DNA of 19,116 bases from Saprospiraceae bacterium (GTDB taxonomy: Bacteria; Bacteroidota; Bacteroidia; Chitinophagales; Saprospiraceae), in the NCBI GenBank assembly GCA_029262975.1, contig JAJCYJ010000225.1:1-19116 (forward strand), in the 5' to 3' direction. Positions 7,738 through 15,862 of the stretch are shown here, in pieces; within the stretch, counting starts at the first letter, position 1; each line of letters opens with the position of its first letter. The position numbers were made by a program, and so were the translations under genes. The notes beneath the pieces are model-generated. The model searched no databases and was not told the DNA's origin. It saw only the letters and a program-made list of their open reading frames with translations.

Positions 7738-8907
7738 TTACTTAATCCGATTGTACTTCTTCAATACTTCCTGCAATAAACCATGCGGTATCGCATACGC
7801 TTTATTACCATTGACGCCTTCCATTGTCTCGGCAGCGATCATAGCATTGATGATGGCTTCTTCCACCGCTTCGGCAGTCGCTTCGAATAGTGGCGTAATC
7901 TCATCGTTTGGCCAGGATTTAACTTCTGAGAATTCCGAACGGTGAAAAGCACCTTCGTTAGCAGTTGAAAATGCCAGAAAAATATCTCCGGACCCATTGC
8001 CTCCCCGGCCTCCAGTATTACCAATCCCAATGGGTACCCGCTGGACTATTCTTTTTAATTGATGAGGTAGCAATGGCGCATCTGTTGCAACAATGACAAT
8101 GATAGAACCATCTCCTTCTTTTCTTCGCGAATTCGGAGGAGCGTGAAACTCACTGTTCAAAGTATCAATCATCTCTATGCCTACAGGGACACCTGCTATT
8201 GTCAAGTTTTTCCTTGTTCCAAAATTAGATTGTACCAATACACCTACTGTAAAATTTTCATTTTTGAATTCAACGACACGCGATGAGGTACCAATACCTC
8301 CTTTAAATCCCAAGGTCATCATTCCCGTACCTCCTCCTACATTACCCTCTTGCACAGGACCGCTTTTCGCATTTTTAATTGCTTCCAATACATGGCTTTC
8401 TTTTACATGAAATCCATAAATATCATTGAGAAAGCCATCATAAGTTTCTGCCACAACCGGATAGGTATACCACCAATCTTCATCGCCATACCAGTTAGTG
8501 TCTACGTACCATTTCAGGACGGCATCCCTGACTACACCTACACTGTTAGTATTGGTGATCATAATCGGCGTTTCTAAAAATCCGGATTCTGTTACCCAGG
8601 TCGTGCCTGTCATTTCGCCGTTACCGTTAAGACTATACCAGTTAGCATAAACTGGGCTGAATTTCTTCCCTCTGGGGAATATCGCCGTGACGCCCGTTCT
8701 TACTGGCCCTTTGCCAGCGATATTTATACCACTTCCCTCGATAATGGTGGCATGACCAACTTCCACCCCAGCGACATCTGTGATCGCATTCAAAATACCG
8801 GGTGTGCCTACAAATGGAATCCCTAGATCCCTTGCCCTTGGTTTTTGACTGTAAGCAAACGAACTTAAAAGTATAGGAAGAAAGGCGGTCAATAAATACT
8901 TGCTCAT
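7738..8907 (-). CDS. secreted P1/DmpA-family aminopeptidase (S58)
   Basis: Residues 1-20 are a signal peptide (MSKYLLTAFLPILLSSFAYS before QKPRARDLG), so the enzyme is probably periplasmic. The mature protein matches the DmpA/BapA L-aminopeptidase-D-esterase family (MEROPS S58): RARDLGIPFVGTPG, ITDVAGVEVGHATI, GVTAIFPRG, GNVGGGTGMM, VQSNFGTR and GDGSIIVIVATDAPLLP are its hallmark blocks. The precursor is expected to cut itself between G267 and S268, leaving S268 as the N-terminal nucleophile of the small subunit; N227 in VQSNFG probably contributes to the oxyanion hole, and GNGSGDIFLAFST (304-315) is the second conserved loop. Family members release N-terminal D- or L-residues or cleave beta-peptides, and some hydrolyse lactams or polyamide oligomers. 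The length of 389 aa, including the signal, is usual. It is a single gene with no evident operon partner. Confidence 0.93.
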   Translation of the reverse strand: MSKYLLTAFLPILLSSFAYSQKPRARDLGIPFVGTPGILNAITDVAGVEVGHATIIEGSGINIAGKGPVRTGVTAIFPRGKKFSPVYANWYSLNGNGEMTGTTWVTESGFLETPIMITNTNSVGVVRDAVLKWYVDTNWYGDEDWWYTYPVVAETYDGFLNDIYGFHVKESHVLEAIKNAKSGPVQEGNVGGGTGMMTLGFKGGIGTSSRVVEFKNENFTVGVLVQSNFGTRKNLTIAGVPVGIEMIDTLNSEFHAPPNSRRKEGDGSIIVIVATDAPLLPHQLKRIVQRVPIGIGNTGGRGGNGSGDIFLAFSTANEGAFHRSEFSEVKSWPNDEITPLFEATAEAVEEAIINAMIAAETMEGVNGNKAYAIPHGLLQEVLKKYNRIK

Positions 8908-8961
8908 TTTTAAAGGGATTTTGTCATATGATAATAATGTTTAGATAGCAACCTTGTTAGC

Positions 8962-9366
8962 TTACACCGAGATAGGGGGCATTTTCTTTAATAACTCACC
9001 CATCTTTTCGTGTATTTTGCTCATTGCTTTTAAGGGTCTTACCATTACTTTAAAGTCAATAATTTTACCCTCTTTGTCTACTTCGATCATATCTACACCA
9101 TTGATAGTAATGCCTTCAACATCCTTTGTGAATTCTAATATATAATGATGATCGTCAAATACTTCACGTGTATATTCGAATCCTTCACCACCCAGGATAT
9201 GGGCTGCTGCCATTAAATACATTTTAGCAAGGGCCCTTCCTCGCTGGGGTTTCCAGACGACCGGAGAATGAAAAACAACGTCATCATGAAGTAACTCATC
9301 TAATAGTGTTTGGTCACCGCTTTTGATCATTCCGTGCCAGCTTTCTAATGTTTTAGGTCTTTTCAT
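8962..9366 (-). CDS. NTF2/SnoaL-like protein
   Basis: This small protein of 134 aa has the order of the NTF2-like cone fold. An N-terminal helix (LESWHGMIKSGDQTLLDELL) is followed by a strand pair (DDVVFHSPVV), a helix (ALAKMYLMAAAHIL), and a run of beta strands (HHYILEFTKDV, ITINGVDMIEVD, KIIDFKVMVRPLKA). The pattern 'vDmievDkeGKIidfkVmvRP' is typical of the nuclear transport factor 2 family proteins found in bacteria. Such proteins may be small ketosteroid-isomerase-like enzymes or binding proteins; the catalytic residues cannot be fixed here. It ends 54 nt before the aminopeptidase start on the same strand, so co-transcription is possible, and follows the AhpD-like gene by 189 nt. Confidence 0.83.
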   Translation of the reverse strand: MKRPKTLESWHGMIKSGDQTLLDELLHDDVVFHSPVVWKPQRGRALAKMYLMAAAHILGGEGFEYTREVFDDHHYILEFTKDVEGITINGVDMIEVDKEGKIIDFKVMVRPLKAMSKIHEKMGELLKKMPPISV

Positions 9367-9484
9367 GGTTTTTTAGGTAAACTTTAATTTTGAAGATTAA
9401 GCCGAAGGTAGTTAATGTTTTAATATTCTGCAGGACGCGATAATCGCATGTCATAAACGCCAACTAACATCCGTTTTTAAAATT

Positions 9485-9528
9485 TTGAATGTGAATATAA
9501 TGACCCCGTGACATCTTGAATGTGAATA
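9485..9528. repeat. direct repeat TTGAATGTGAATA, two copies 31 bp apart
   Basis: Identical 13-mers start at 9485 and 9516. They lie 120-160 nt upstream of the minus-strand NTF2-like gene, in the only sizeable gap of this gene pair. A start-to-start distance of 31 bp is about three helical turns, which would put two bound proteins on the same face. A small palindrome GCGAT-A-ATCGC lies nearby at 9437-9447. An operator role is inference. Confidence 0.5.
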
Positions 9529-9555
9529 GCGCCATAACGTCAGTTATTTCACAAT

Positions 9556-10224
9556 TTATTGATGTTTGCCAGGGGTCCAACCACTTTTAGATAAATATTG
9601 TTCTGCCGCTTTCATTGGTTCATTTTCTAATTGTGTTCCGAACGTATCATTCCATCTATTTAGAAATCCGAATAATGAGACCACAGCTCCCAATTCTACA
9701 ATTTGACTTTCAGTATAATATTTACGCAATTCTACGAAATGTTCATCGGTGACTGCATTTGGTACACTTCCGGCAGCAAATCCAAATCGCAAAGCAGCAC
9801 GTTCTTTGTCATTAAAAGCAGTGCTTGTTTCGAATTCCCAAACAGTTTCTAATTGTTCTTTCGAGGCTCCATTATGTATTGCTTCAGAAATAGTATGCGC
9901 CTGACAATAGCGGCACCCCGAGGCATTGCTCGAGACATGTGCAACGAGGTTACGCAGGTAAAGCGGGATTCTATCCTGTCGCTTCATAAATTTTGAGGAC
10001 CATCCTATATTTTTAAACATTAATTTTAGAAATAGTATGGGAGAAGCTTTGGCTGGATCTCCCAACAGAATACCTGTCAGACTTGTGAAGCTTCCAAGTA
10101 TAGCAGGAATATGTGCCATCGTCTTTATTGAATTTGGGACAAAGCCCATATTGCGTTTTACAGCCTTAAAGAGAAAGCCATATTTCCCAGATTCTTGTTC
10201 AGTAATTGTTTTAATATTTGACAT
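9556..10224 (-). CDS. AhpD-like carboxymuconolactone decarboxylase family protein
   Basis: The protein is all-helical with the AhpD signature GCRYCQAHTISEA: C104 and C107 form the redox pair and H110 follows, as in alkylhydroperoxidase-like members of the carboxymuconolactone decarboxylase family. Upstream, RNMGFVPNSIKTMAHIPAIL is the typical 'peroxidase-related' N-terminal helix. RIPLYLRNLVAHVSSNASG leads into the motif, and SQIVELGAVVSLFGFLNRWNDTFG is the conserved C-terminal helix pair. Members reduce peroxides through the CxxC thiols or are otherwise involved in oxidative stress; the exact substrate is unknown. Length of 222 aa is within the family range. The ATG at 10224 is the only sensible start. 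The gene faces away from the acyl-CoA synthetase across a 655-nt repeat-rich gap. Confidence 0.88.
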   Translation of the reverse strand: MSNIKTITEQESGKYGFLFKAVKRNMGFVPNSIKTMAHIPAILGSFTSLTGILLGDPAKASPILFLKLMFKNIGWSSKFMKRQDRIPLYLRNLVAHVSSNASGCRYCQAHTISEAIHNGASKEQLETVWEFETSTAFNDKERAALRFGFAAGSVPNAVTDEHFVELRKYYTESQIVELGAVVSLFGFLNRWNDTFGTQLENEPMKAAEQYLSKSGWTPGKHQ

Positions 10225-10340
10225 AGAACATTTGTTTTGAATGGAACTGTAATATTAATAAGCCTGAATTATAATTAACAGAATATTACAATAGTAGGTA
10301 TTAATGGTGGAAATTTAGAAAGCCTATTTGATACTATGTA

Positions 10341-10404
10341 TGATCCGTCATAGTAAAAGAGATCCCCCACCTTCGGCACCCCCTTTAAAAAGTGGGACGG
10401 ATCA
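10341..10404. repeat. GC-rich hairpin element, copy A
   Basis: Outer arms TGATCCGTC (10341-10349) and GACGGATCA (10396-10404) pair perfectly over 9 bp. Inside lies a GC-rich core beginning GATCCCCCACCTTCGGCACC at 10361 and ending in CCCCTTTAAAAAGTGGGAC. This core stands out from the AT-rich surroundings. It resembles dispersed intergenic elements I know from Bacteroidota genomes; no transposase is associated. Confidence 0.7.
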
Positions 10405-10449
10405 GTGCGTATGCTCCTATGTGCCTTTAATCTTGCAAAATTTAAAATG

Positions 10450-10485
10450 TCCTCCTTCCAAAGGAGGTGGCCACAGGTCGGAGGA
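10450..10485. repeat. GC-rich hairpin element, copy B (inverted relative to A)
   Basis: The hairpin CCTCCTT-CCA-AAGGAGG (10451-10467) is followed by GGAGGA (10480-10485), which could pair alternatively with TCCTCC (10450-10455). The reverse complement of this stretch aligns with the core of copy A along most of its length (CTCC.ACCT..GGC.ACC.CCTTT...AG..GGAC), so the two are related copies in opposite orientation about 50 nt apart. Confidence 0.65.
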
Positions 10486-10681
10486 TTTGCTCTATCTATG
10501 CACCCAGCATGGGCTTGCGCCTTCGCTCCCTTCATTGTCAATTATCAATTCCCTACTGACGATGGCAAAGACTTAACAGCATTCCCGTCCTATCGTATTC
10601 TTGCTCTATTCTCAATTGCCAATCCGCGCCTTGATTCAAAAGGAAAACTCACCCTCAGTGTACTGCAATTTTAATTTTTTC

Positions 10682-10716
10682 AACAAACAACAAACAACAA
10701 ACAACAAACAACAAAC
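10682..10716. repeat. AACAAAC tandem repeat, five perfect copies
   Basis: Five identical 7-bp units follow directly on one another. The array sits 164 nt upstream of the acyl-CoA synthetase ATG. It is a likely site of slipped-strand length change. Confidence 0.92.
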
Positions 10717-10879
10717 AATTGTGCATCTATCAATTATCAATAATCAATTCCCTCACAATCTCATTCCTTCATTCCCTCATTATCGCATTATATCAATTCA
10801 TCATTATATCATTCCATCATTGTCTCATTAAATCATTAAATTGTCGCGTCTATTAATCTTCAATTTAAATCAGAACAAA

Positions 10880-12442
10880 ATGTTTTACTTGACGCAGAGT
10901 GTACACAGAAATGCACAGATAAGAGGAAATAAAATTGCTACCGTGTGTGGTGATAGAGAAAGAACGTGGCTGGAACTCAAAGATCGGGTCTCAAGATTTG
11001 CAGCAGGTTTAAAGAGCATGGGTGTGAAAGAAGGAGATAGAGTCGCCATTTTATCTCTTAATTCAGACAGGTATTTTGAATATTATTTTGGTGTACCATG
11101 GGCAGGAGCTTCTGTCGTGCCACTGAATATAAGATGGTCTATAGCTGAAAATGCGTATTCTATAAAGGATGCCGGAGCCAGAGTCCTTGTTGTAGATAAT
11201 GCATTTGCAAAGATGATCCCCGGACTTAGAGAAAAGGGTGTTGAGCTTGATCATGTCATTTTTAACGGAGATGGCCCTACGCCTGATGGTATGGTGGATT
11301 ATGAAGAAATAATAGTAGAAAATGAACCTATTGAGGATGCTTACAGGTCTAATGATGATCTTGCCGGAATATATTATACAGGAGGTACGACTGGATTTCC
11401 AAAAGGGGTGATGCTGACTCATACTAATTTGTGGTCCAGTGCTGTGGGGCTGGTTATGGGTACCGGACTTACTGACAAGGTAAGAATACTTCATGCCGCT
11501 CCGATGTTTCATCTGGCAGATGGAGCCATGACACAAGGTGGAATGATTGCAGGTGCTACACACATATTCATTCCTATGTTTACACCGGCCAGCACGATAG
11601 CTGCTATAGAAAAAAACAAGGCATCTCACAGTTTGCTTGTACCTGTTATGATTCAAATGACAATCAATGACCCATCTCTTCAGGCTGCTGATCTTTCTTC
11701 TTTAGAATTTGTGTTGTATGGTGCTTCACCCATAGCTGAGTCGGTGCTGGTACAGGCAATGAATACTTTCCCAAAGGCAAAATTCGCTCAAGGATATGGC
11801 CAAACTGAATTAGCGCCTTTAGCCACCATGTTAAGCCCTGAATATCATGTTGTAGACGGACCTAAAGCGGGTAAACTTAAATCCGCAGGCCAGGCGATCG
11901 GTTGCGTGGAAATTAGAATTGTAGACGAAGATGGTCAGGAGGTGCAAATGGGTGATATTGGGGAAATAGCTGTTAAAGGCCCCAACGCAATGGTAGGGTA
12001 TTGGAATAAACCTGAAGAAACTGCCAAAGCATTGCGTAATGGATGGGTGCATACCGGGGATGCTGGATATATGGATAGCGATGGATTTGTTTTTCTTGTG
12101 GATCGTGTAAAAGATATGATTGTGTCTGGAGGAGAAAATGTTTATTCTGCAGAAGTAGAAAATGCTGTTATGAATCATCCTGCGGTTGACCAGGTGGTAG
12201 TGGTAGGCATACCTTCTGAAGAGTGGGGAGAGCAAGTACATGCAGAAGTAATATTGAAAGATGGTCAAAAGACAACACCTGACAGCATCATAGCTAAGTC
12301 AAAAGAATATATTGCAAATTATAAATGCCCTCGAAGTATTGTTTTTCGAACTGAACCTTTTCCGCTTTCTGGAGCTGGTAAAATTCTAAAAAGAGATGTA
12401 AGGGAGAAGTATTGGAAGGGTCAGGAGCGACAGATTAATTAA
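10880..12442 (+). CDS. AMP-forming acyl-CoA synthetase (long-chain fatty acid--CoA ligase type)
   Basis: This is an ANL-superfamily adenylate-forming ligase that makes an acyl-AMP and then an acyl-CoA. Counting from ATG 10880 (520 aa), the phosphate-binding loop is YYTGGTTGFPKGVMLTH at 165-181. YGQTE (306-310) is the A5 motif, HTGDAGYMDSDGF (391-403) the A7 motif with the ribose-binding Asp, SGGENVYSAEVE (416-427) lies at the hinge to the C-terminal domain, and SGAGKILKRDVR (497-508) carries the catalytic Lys501. All key residues are present. The frame is open to a TTG at 10841, but the ATG at 10880 gives MFYLTQSVHRNAQIRGN, the normal N-terminus. Chain length of the substrate cannot be read; FadD3/FadD13-like enzymes for medium or cyclic acids share this layout. 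It is convergent with the MBL-fold gene. It could activate acids released by the monooxygenase/esterase pair further downstream. Confidence 0.93.
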   Translation: MFYLTQSVHRNAQIRGNKIATVCGDRERTWLELKDRVSRFAAGLKSMGVKEGDRVAILSLNSDRYFEYYFGVPWAGASVVPLNIRWSIAENAYSIKDAGARVLVVDNAFAKMIPGLREKGVELDHVIFNGDGPTPDGMVDYEEIIVENEPIEDAYRSNDDLAGIYYTGGTTGFPKGVMLTHTNLWSSAVGLVMGTGLTDKVRILHAAPMFHLADGAMTQGGMIAGATHIFIPMFTPASTIAAIEKNKASHSLLVPVMIQMTINDPSLQAADLSSLEFVLYGASPIAESVLVQAMNTFPKAKFAQGYGQTELAPLATMLSPEYHVVDGPKAGKLKSAGQAIGCVEIRIVDEDGQEVQMGDIGEIAVKGPNAMVGYWNKPEETAKALRNGWVHTGDAGYMDSDGFVFLVDRVKDMIVSGGENVYSAEVENAVMNHPAVDQVVVVGIPSEEWGEQVHAEVILKDGQKTTPDSIIAKSKEYIANYKCPRSIVFRTEPFPLSGAGKILKRDVREKYWKGQERQIN

Positions 12443-12596
12443 ATGGGTTGAGCGGTTGTCAAATAGTCTCGTAATCATCAATTGTTTTTAAGAATCAGAG
12501 AATGGTTTTATAAATTAATCTGTTGGCAATTCCTTTTGGGTAAAACAAATATGATCAGATTCTAAGATCTATAATTGTTAATGAAGCTTTCTCAAT

Positions 12597-13511
12597 CTAC
12601 AGGTTCGTTTGCTGAGCTTTAATTATATCTAAAAATCCTACTACCATAAACAAGGTTGCTTGATTTATCCTGCCCGGATAAATCTTTTTGGTGAGATCAT
12701 GAACATTATCTATGCCACTTTCAACCAGGGAATGACACTTTTCTTTGCGTTCTTGAATTTTGGCAACTTGTTTTTGAATTTTAACTTCGGCGTCGTCAAA
12801 ACTTTCATAATGACCTGGAAAGGTTTTTGTGATCTCTAGTTTTTTAATTTTTTCATAGGATTCTAATTGCATAACAAGGCTCTTTACAGGGGCGTAAGGA
12901 GGAAGGAGGTCGGCATCAATAATTGGAATTGGGATCATTCTCAGCAACATATCTGCGGACAGAAAATAACCATTTCGGGGATTATAAAAACATGTTTGGT
13001 TAATACAATGACCCGGGGTATAGATTATATCCCATTCTTCTTCTCCAATATCTATAGTGCCACTAATAGGAAACTTGACTATCCTGTCTGCAGGAATTTC
13101 ATCCCACATGGGAGAGAGCATATCATATCCGAATAAGAAATATTTCTGTTGAAGCTCTTCTGGGAGAAGAGGTTTCATGACCTTAATAATGGCGTTTGAC
13201 CTTCTGTCAAGCATAGTTTTCAGATCGACTGCCCAATCATACAAGTATTCGTTTACCCAAATTTTGGCATCACTTTCACGGGCAACTTTCGCGGCCATTC
13301 CCATATGATCGAGATGACCATGTGTGACGATCACCTTTTTTATATCCTCAATTTTTAAACCGTTGATATTCAACTGGTTATTCAAAGATTTCCACGCTTT
13401 GTCTGTCTTTTCTCCACAGTCGATAAGTGTTGGTTCCGGACCTGGAAATAGCCAGCTATTTACGGTCATTCCTTCAAAAACGGTTGGTAATATTAGGCGA
13501 ATAGGTTCCAT
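12597..13511 (-). CDS. metallo-beta-lactamase-fold hydrolase
   Basis: The protein has all dinuclear-zinc ligands of the MBL fold. In numbering from the ATG at 13523 these are H68-x-H70-x-D72-H73 (VTHGHLDHMG), H172 (YTPGHCINQTCFY), D191 (FLSADMLL) and H238 (TFPGHYESF). The opening LPTVFEGMTVNSWLFPGPEPTLIDCG and the long C-terminal helices (QKQVAKIQERKEKCHSLVE) match the subgroup with a lactonase/glyoxalase II-like core and a helical 'BLACT-WH'-type tail. Such enzymes hydrolyse thioesters, lactones or phosphoesters; the substrate is open. I prefer the ATG at 13511 (MEPIRLILPTV) over that at 13523 because the strand-1 sequence begins right there. It is divergent from the DUF5706 gene over a gap of less than 80 nt, so the two may share a regulatory region. 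Confidence 0.88.
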   Translation of the reverse strand: MEPIRLILPTVFEGMTVNSWLFPGPEPTLIDCGEKTDKAWKSLNNQLNINGLKIEDIKKVIVTHGHLDHMGMAAKVARESDAKIWVNEYLYDWAVDLKTMLDRRSNAIIKVMKPLLPEELQQKYFLFGYDMLSPMWDEIPADRIVKFPISGTIDIGEEEWDIIYTPGHCINQTCFYNPRNGYFLSADMLLRMIPIPIIDADLLPPYAPVKSLVMQLESYEKIKKLEITKTFPGHYESFDDAEVKIQKQVAKIQERKEKCHSLVESGIDNVHDLTKKIYPGRINQATLFMVVGFLDIIKAQQTNL

Positions 13512-13588
13512 AATGAGGCGCAAGGATACGAGGAATCTAAGGAGAAGACTCCATTTTTATTAGTATTTTGGATGATCACTCAAAGAAT

Positions 13589-14197
13589 ATGATGAACATG
13601 AATGAAGATAAACTGAAAACTAAAAAGAAGAAGGGCCCTGATTTTGACAAAGAGCGTGCTAAACTCGACAAATTTGATGCTCGAGGAATTCAGACGCTGT
13701 TTAGAACATTGTCCCGCAATCATTACAGTTTGTTGCAAATGGTAGATAACAAAGCCAGTATCATTTTGACGATCAATTCGATTATTTCTTCTTTATTAAT
13801 GGGCGCTATGTTTGTTGCAACTGAGTCAGACAGAGCGGTTTTAGAAGTAAGTTCAAAAATCATGATTCTCTTTAGTATGGTTTCGATGATTTTTGCATTG
13901 ATCAGCATGCTTCCTCATAAATATTTCGGAAGTATGTATAAAGGAAGTGATTATAATGGTAGTCTGTATGCTGCGAATTTTTCTAAACATAGTCTCGAAG
14001 AGTTTCAAAGCGAATTTGACCGGATTATGATAAATGGAAAATCAGTGTATGATGAAATGATTAAAGATTTATATTTTCTGGGACGAACGATTAATGGGAA
14101 GCAGAAGATGTTGTTGCTTTCATTTCTATTCTTTTTATTGGGTTTGATAGCGGCAACTTCTTATAACGTGTCCAACGGACTTAGATTATTCAATTGA
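13589..14197 (+). CDS. DUF5706 (PycTM-like) membrane protein
   Basis: After a charged N-terminus rich in Lys (about residues 10-35) come DKFDARGIQTLFRTLSRNHY and three hydrophobic helices near residues 64-83, 95-115 and 181-200, counted from the upstream TTG at 13568. The block MVDNKASIILTINSIISSLL at the first helix and YDEMIKDLYFLGRTINGKQK before the last are the signature of DUF5706, the family of Pycsar system effectors (PycTM). In those systems a cyclic CMP/UMP signal made during phage infection makes the protein impair the membrane. No cyclase gene lies nearby, so the function here is not established; many Bacteroidota carry DUF5706 proteins outside known defence loci. The frame is open to TTG 13568; ATGs lie at 13589, 13592 and 13598, and I take the first. 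The flavin monooxygenase follows after 33 nt. Confidence 0.83.
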   Translation: MMNMNEDKLKTKKKKGPDFDKERAKLDKFDARGIQTLFRTLSRNHYSLLQMVDNKASIILTINSIISSLLMGAMFVATESDRAVLEVSSKIMILFSMVSMIFALISMLPHKYFGSMYKGSDYNGSLYAANFSKHSLEEFQSEFDRIMINGKSVYDEMIKDLYFLGRTINGKQKMLLLSFLFFLLGLIAATSYNVSNGLRLFN

Positions 14198-14230
14198 TAA
14201 TTCATATTGTCAAAATTCATGCAGTAAGTT

Positions 14231-15694
14231 ATGTATTCTTCGATAATAGTAGGTACTGGGTTTTCGGGAATTTGTATAGCTATCAGATTGAAAGAGCGTG
14301 GTCTTCACAATTTTGTAATTTTAGAAAAGGCAGAAGATCTCGGAGGAACCTGGAGAGAAAATACCTATCCTGGAGCAGAGTGTGATATACCTTCAGCTCT
14401 CTACAGTTATTCATTTGAGCCCTACCCATATTGGGAATACAAATGGTCACACCAACATCAGATCCTCGATTATTTAAAATATTGTTCGAAGAAGTATCAG
14501 GTCGACCAACATATCCATTTTCAAAAAGAATTGATCAGTGCCATTTGGGAAGAAGATAGTGGCCATTGGCGAATTGTAGCAAAAGATGGGTCGAGTTATC
14601 AAACTAAAACGCTTATCACAGCTGTCGGTCAATTACATTATCCTTCTACTCCTGAAATACCTGGATTTGCTGATTTTAAAGGACTTTCTTTTCACTCAGC
14701 AAATTGGAATCATGAAGTAAAATTAGAAGGGAAAAATATTGCTGTAATTGGAAATGCAGCCAGCGCAGTTCAATTCATACCCCAGATTAGTAAAATTGCA
14801 AAATCTGTAACTGTCTTTCAACGAACGGCAAATTGGATGTTGCCAAAGCAAGATCGATTATACAAAGAATGGGAAAAGAAACTTGTAATGAGATTCCCAT
14901 TTCTTCTGAAAATGTATCGATTTAGATTATGGATGCTCGGAGGTGGCTTGTATTTTTTAATGGGGACTGGAAATGGATTGTTGAGGAGATATTATCAAAA
15001 CCTGACCAAAAAATATATTAAAGAATATATTACTGACGAGCAATTGGTAAATAAGTTGATACCTGACTTTCCTATGGGGGCTAAGAGAATTCTTTTTTCA
15101 GATGACTATTATGAGGCCCTGAATAAAGACCATGTTGGCTTAGTAACTGATTCAATAAAACGAATTCAAAAGGATGGTGTTAAGACTGATAATGGGTCCT
15201 TGCATATATGTGATGTCATCGTTTATGCCACAGGATTCAAGACAAATCCCTTTTTGATGGGACTTGATATTAGAGGGAAAAATGGGTTAACGATTCGTGA
15301 AGCATGGCAAGATGGGCCAAGGAATTATTTGGGTATGACTGTATCTGATTTTCCATGCATGTTTATGATGTATGGACCCAATACTAACCTTGGGCATAAT
15401 TCAATCATTATAATGAGTGAGGCACAGGCAGGATATATTGCACAGGCGGTGTCTGCCATAGAAGAAAAAGGTTGGCATTCACTAGACATAAAAAAGAAAG
15501 TGCTGGATACTTATTTTGATAACATTCAGTCGCGATTACGTCAAATGATATGGACTAAGATTGAGACCAGTTGGTACAAGTCGGCTAATGGCAATATTCC
15601 AAATAATTGGCCTGGGCGCACCATGGAATATACCTGGAAGACGAGGAAAGTGAATTTTTCTGATTATAACATCATTCGGAAAAATGACTCGTAA
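14231..15694 (+). CDS. Baeyer-Villiger-type flavin monooxygenase
   Basis: This is a class B flavoprotein monooxygenase. The FAD-binding Rossmann motif is IIVGTGFSG (5-13), with GGTWRENTYPGAECDIPS (38-55) typical of the family. The Baeyer-Villiger fingerprint F-x-G-x-x-x-H-x-x-x-W is seen as FKGLSFHSANWN (149-160), ending in Asn instead of the usual Pro or Asp. The NADPH-binding motif reads VIGNAASAVQ (172-181), with Ala at the second glycine position (commonly GxGxSA). YATGFKTNP (332-340) and YGPNTNLGHN (381-390) are further conserved blocks. The reaction would be NADPH- and O2-dependent insertion of oxygen next to a ketone, giving an ester or lactone; heteroatom oxidation is an alternative. 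Length of 487 aa is normal. It lies 33 nt after the DUF5706 gene and 168 nt before a broken esterase of the HSL type, the natural partner for its product. Confidence 0.92.
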   Translation: MYSSIIVGTGFSGICIAIRLKERGLHNFVILEKAEDLGGTWRENTYPGAECDIPSALYSYSFEPYPYWEYKWSHQHQILDYLKYCSKKYQVDQHIHFQKELISAIWEEDSGHWRIVAKDGSSYQTKTLITAVGQLHYPSTPEIPGFADFKGLSFHSANWNHEVKLEGKNIAVIGNAASAVQFIPQISKIAKSVTVFQRTANWMLPKQDRLYKEWEKKLVMRFPFLLKMYRFRLWMLGGGLYFLMGTGNGLLRRYYQNLTKKYIKEYITDEQLVNKLIPDFPMGAKRILFSDDYYEALNKDHVGLVTDSIKRIQKDGVKTDNGSLHICDVIVYATGFKTNPFLMGLDIRGKNGLTIREAWQDGPRNYLGMTVSDFPCMFMMYGPNTNLGHNSIIIMSEAQAGYIAQAVSAIEEKGWHSLDIKKKVLDTYFDNIQSRLRQMIWTKIETSWYKSANGNIPNNWPGRTMEYTWKTRKVNFSDYNIIRKNDS

Positions 15695-15761
15695 TCAATT
15701 GTCTTGTATTTTAAGGTATATATGGAATACTAATAACAATATTATTTGCGTATCAAAAAAG

Positions 15762-15778
15762 TTATACTAGTGGTATAA
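15762..15778. repeat. small inverted repeat upstream of the esterase pseudogene
   Basis: TTATAC (15762-15767), TAGTG, GTATAA (15773-15778). It lies about 85 nt upstream of the preferred esterase start. It could be an operator or a promoter-associated AT-rich element. No T-tract follows on the plus strand, so a terminator for the monooxygenase gene is unlikely. Confidence 0.3.
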
Positions 15779-15862
15779 GTTTCTCTGAGGATGATTTGTT
15801 GTCGGTCTGATGATTTAATAGATTTGAAGGGATCCCAAAATGAATATGTACAAATAACTAAA

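Larger units (their letters stand above)
10225..10879. other. gene-free, repeat-rich gap between divergent genes
   Basis: This 655-nt stretch separates the minus-strand AhpD-like gene from the plus-strand acyl-CoA synthetase, so promoters for both should lie here, but I could not pick them. It holds two inverted copies of a GC-rich hairpin element (10341-10404 and 10450-10485), a 5x AACAAAC array, and from about 10725 to 10845 a run of degenerate 'TCATT/TCAATTATCAAT' words. Open frames in it have biased, low-complexity translations and I do not regard them as genes. Confidence 0.75.

Noticed and set aside
10328..10831. Overlapping plus-strand open frames in the gap before the acyl-CoA synthetase
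   Set aside because: They run through hairpin elements and tandem repeats, their translations are low-complexity, and they resemble no family.
11063..12268. Long open frames antisense to the acyl-CoA synthetase
   Set aside because: They lie opposite a gene with every ANL motif intact, and their translations are His/Tyr/Ile-rich without any domain resemblance: shadows of the real frame.
13511..14197. A complete Pycsar anti-phage system (cyclase plus effector)
   Set aside because: The neighbour is an MBL-fold hydrolase with intact zinc ligands, not a nucleotide cyclase, and no cyclase motif is present anywhere in the window.
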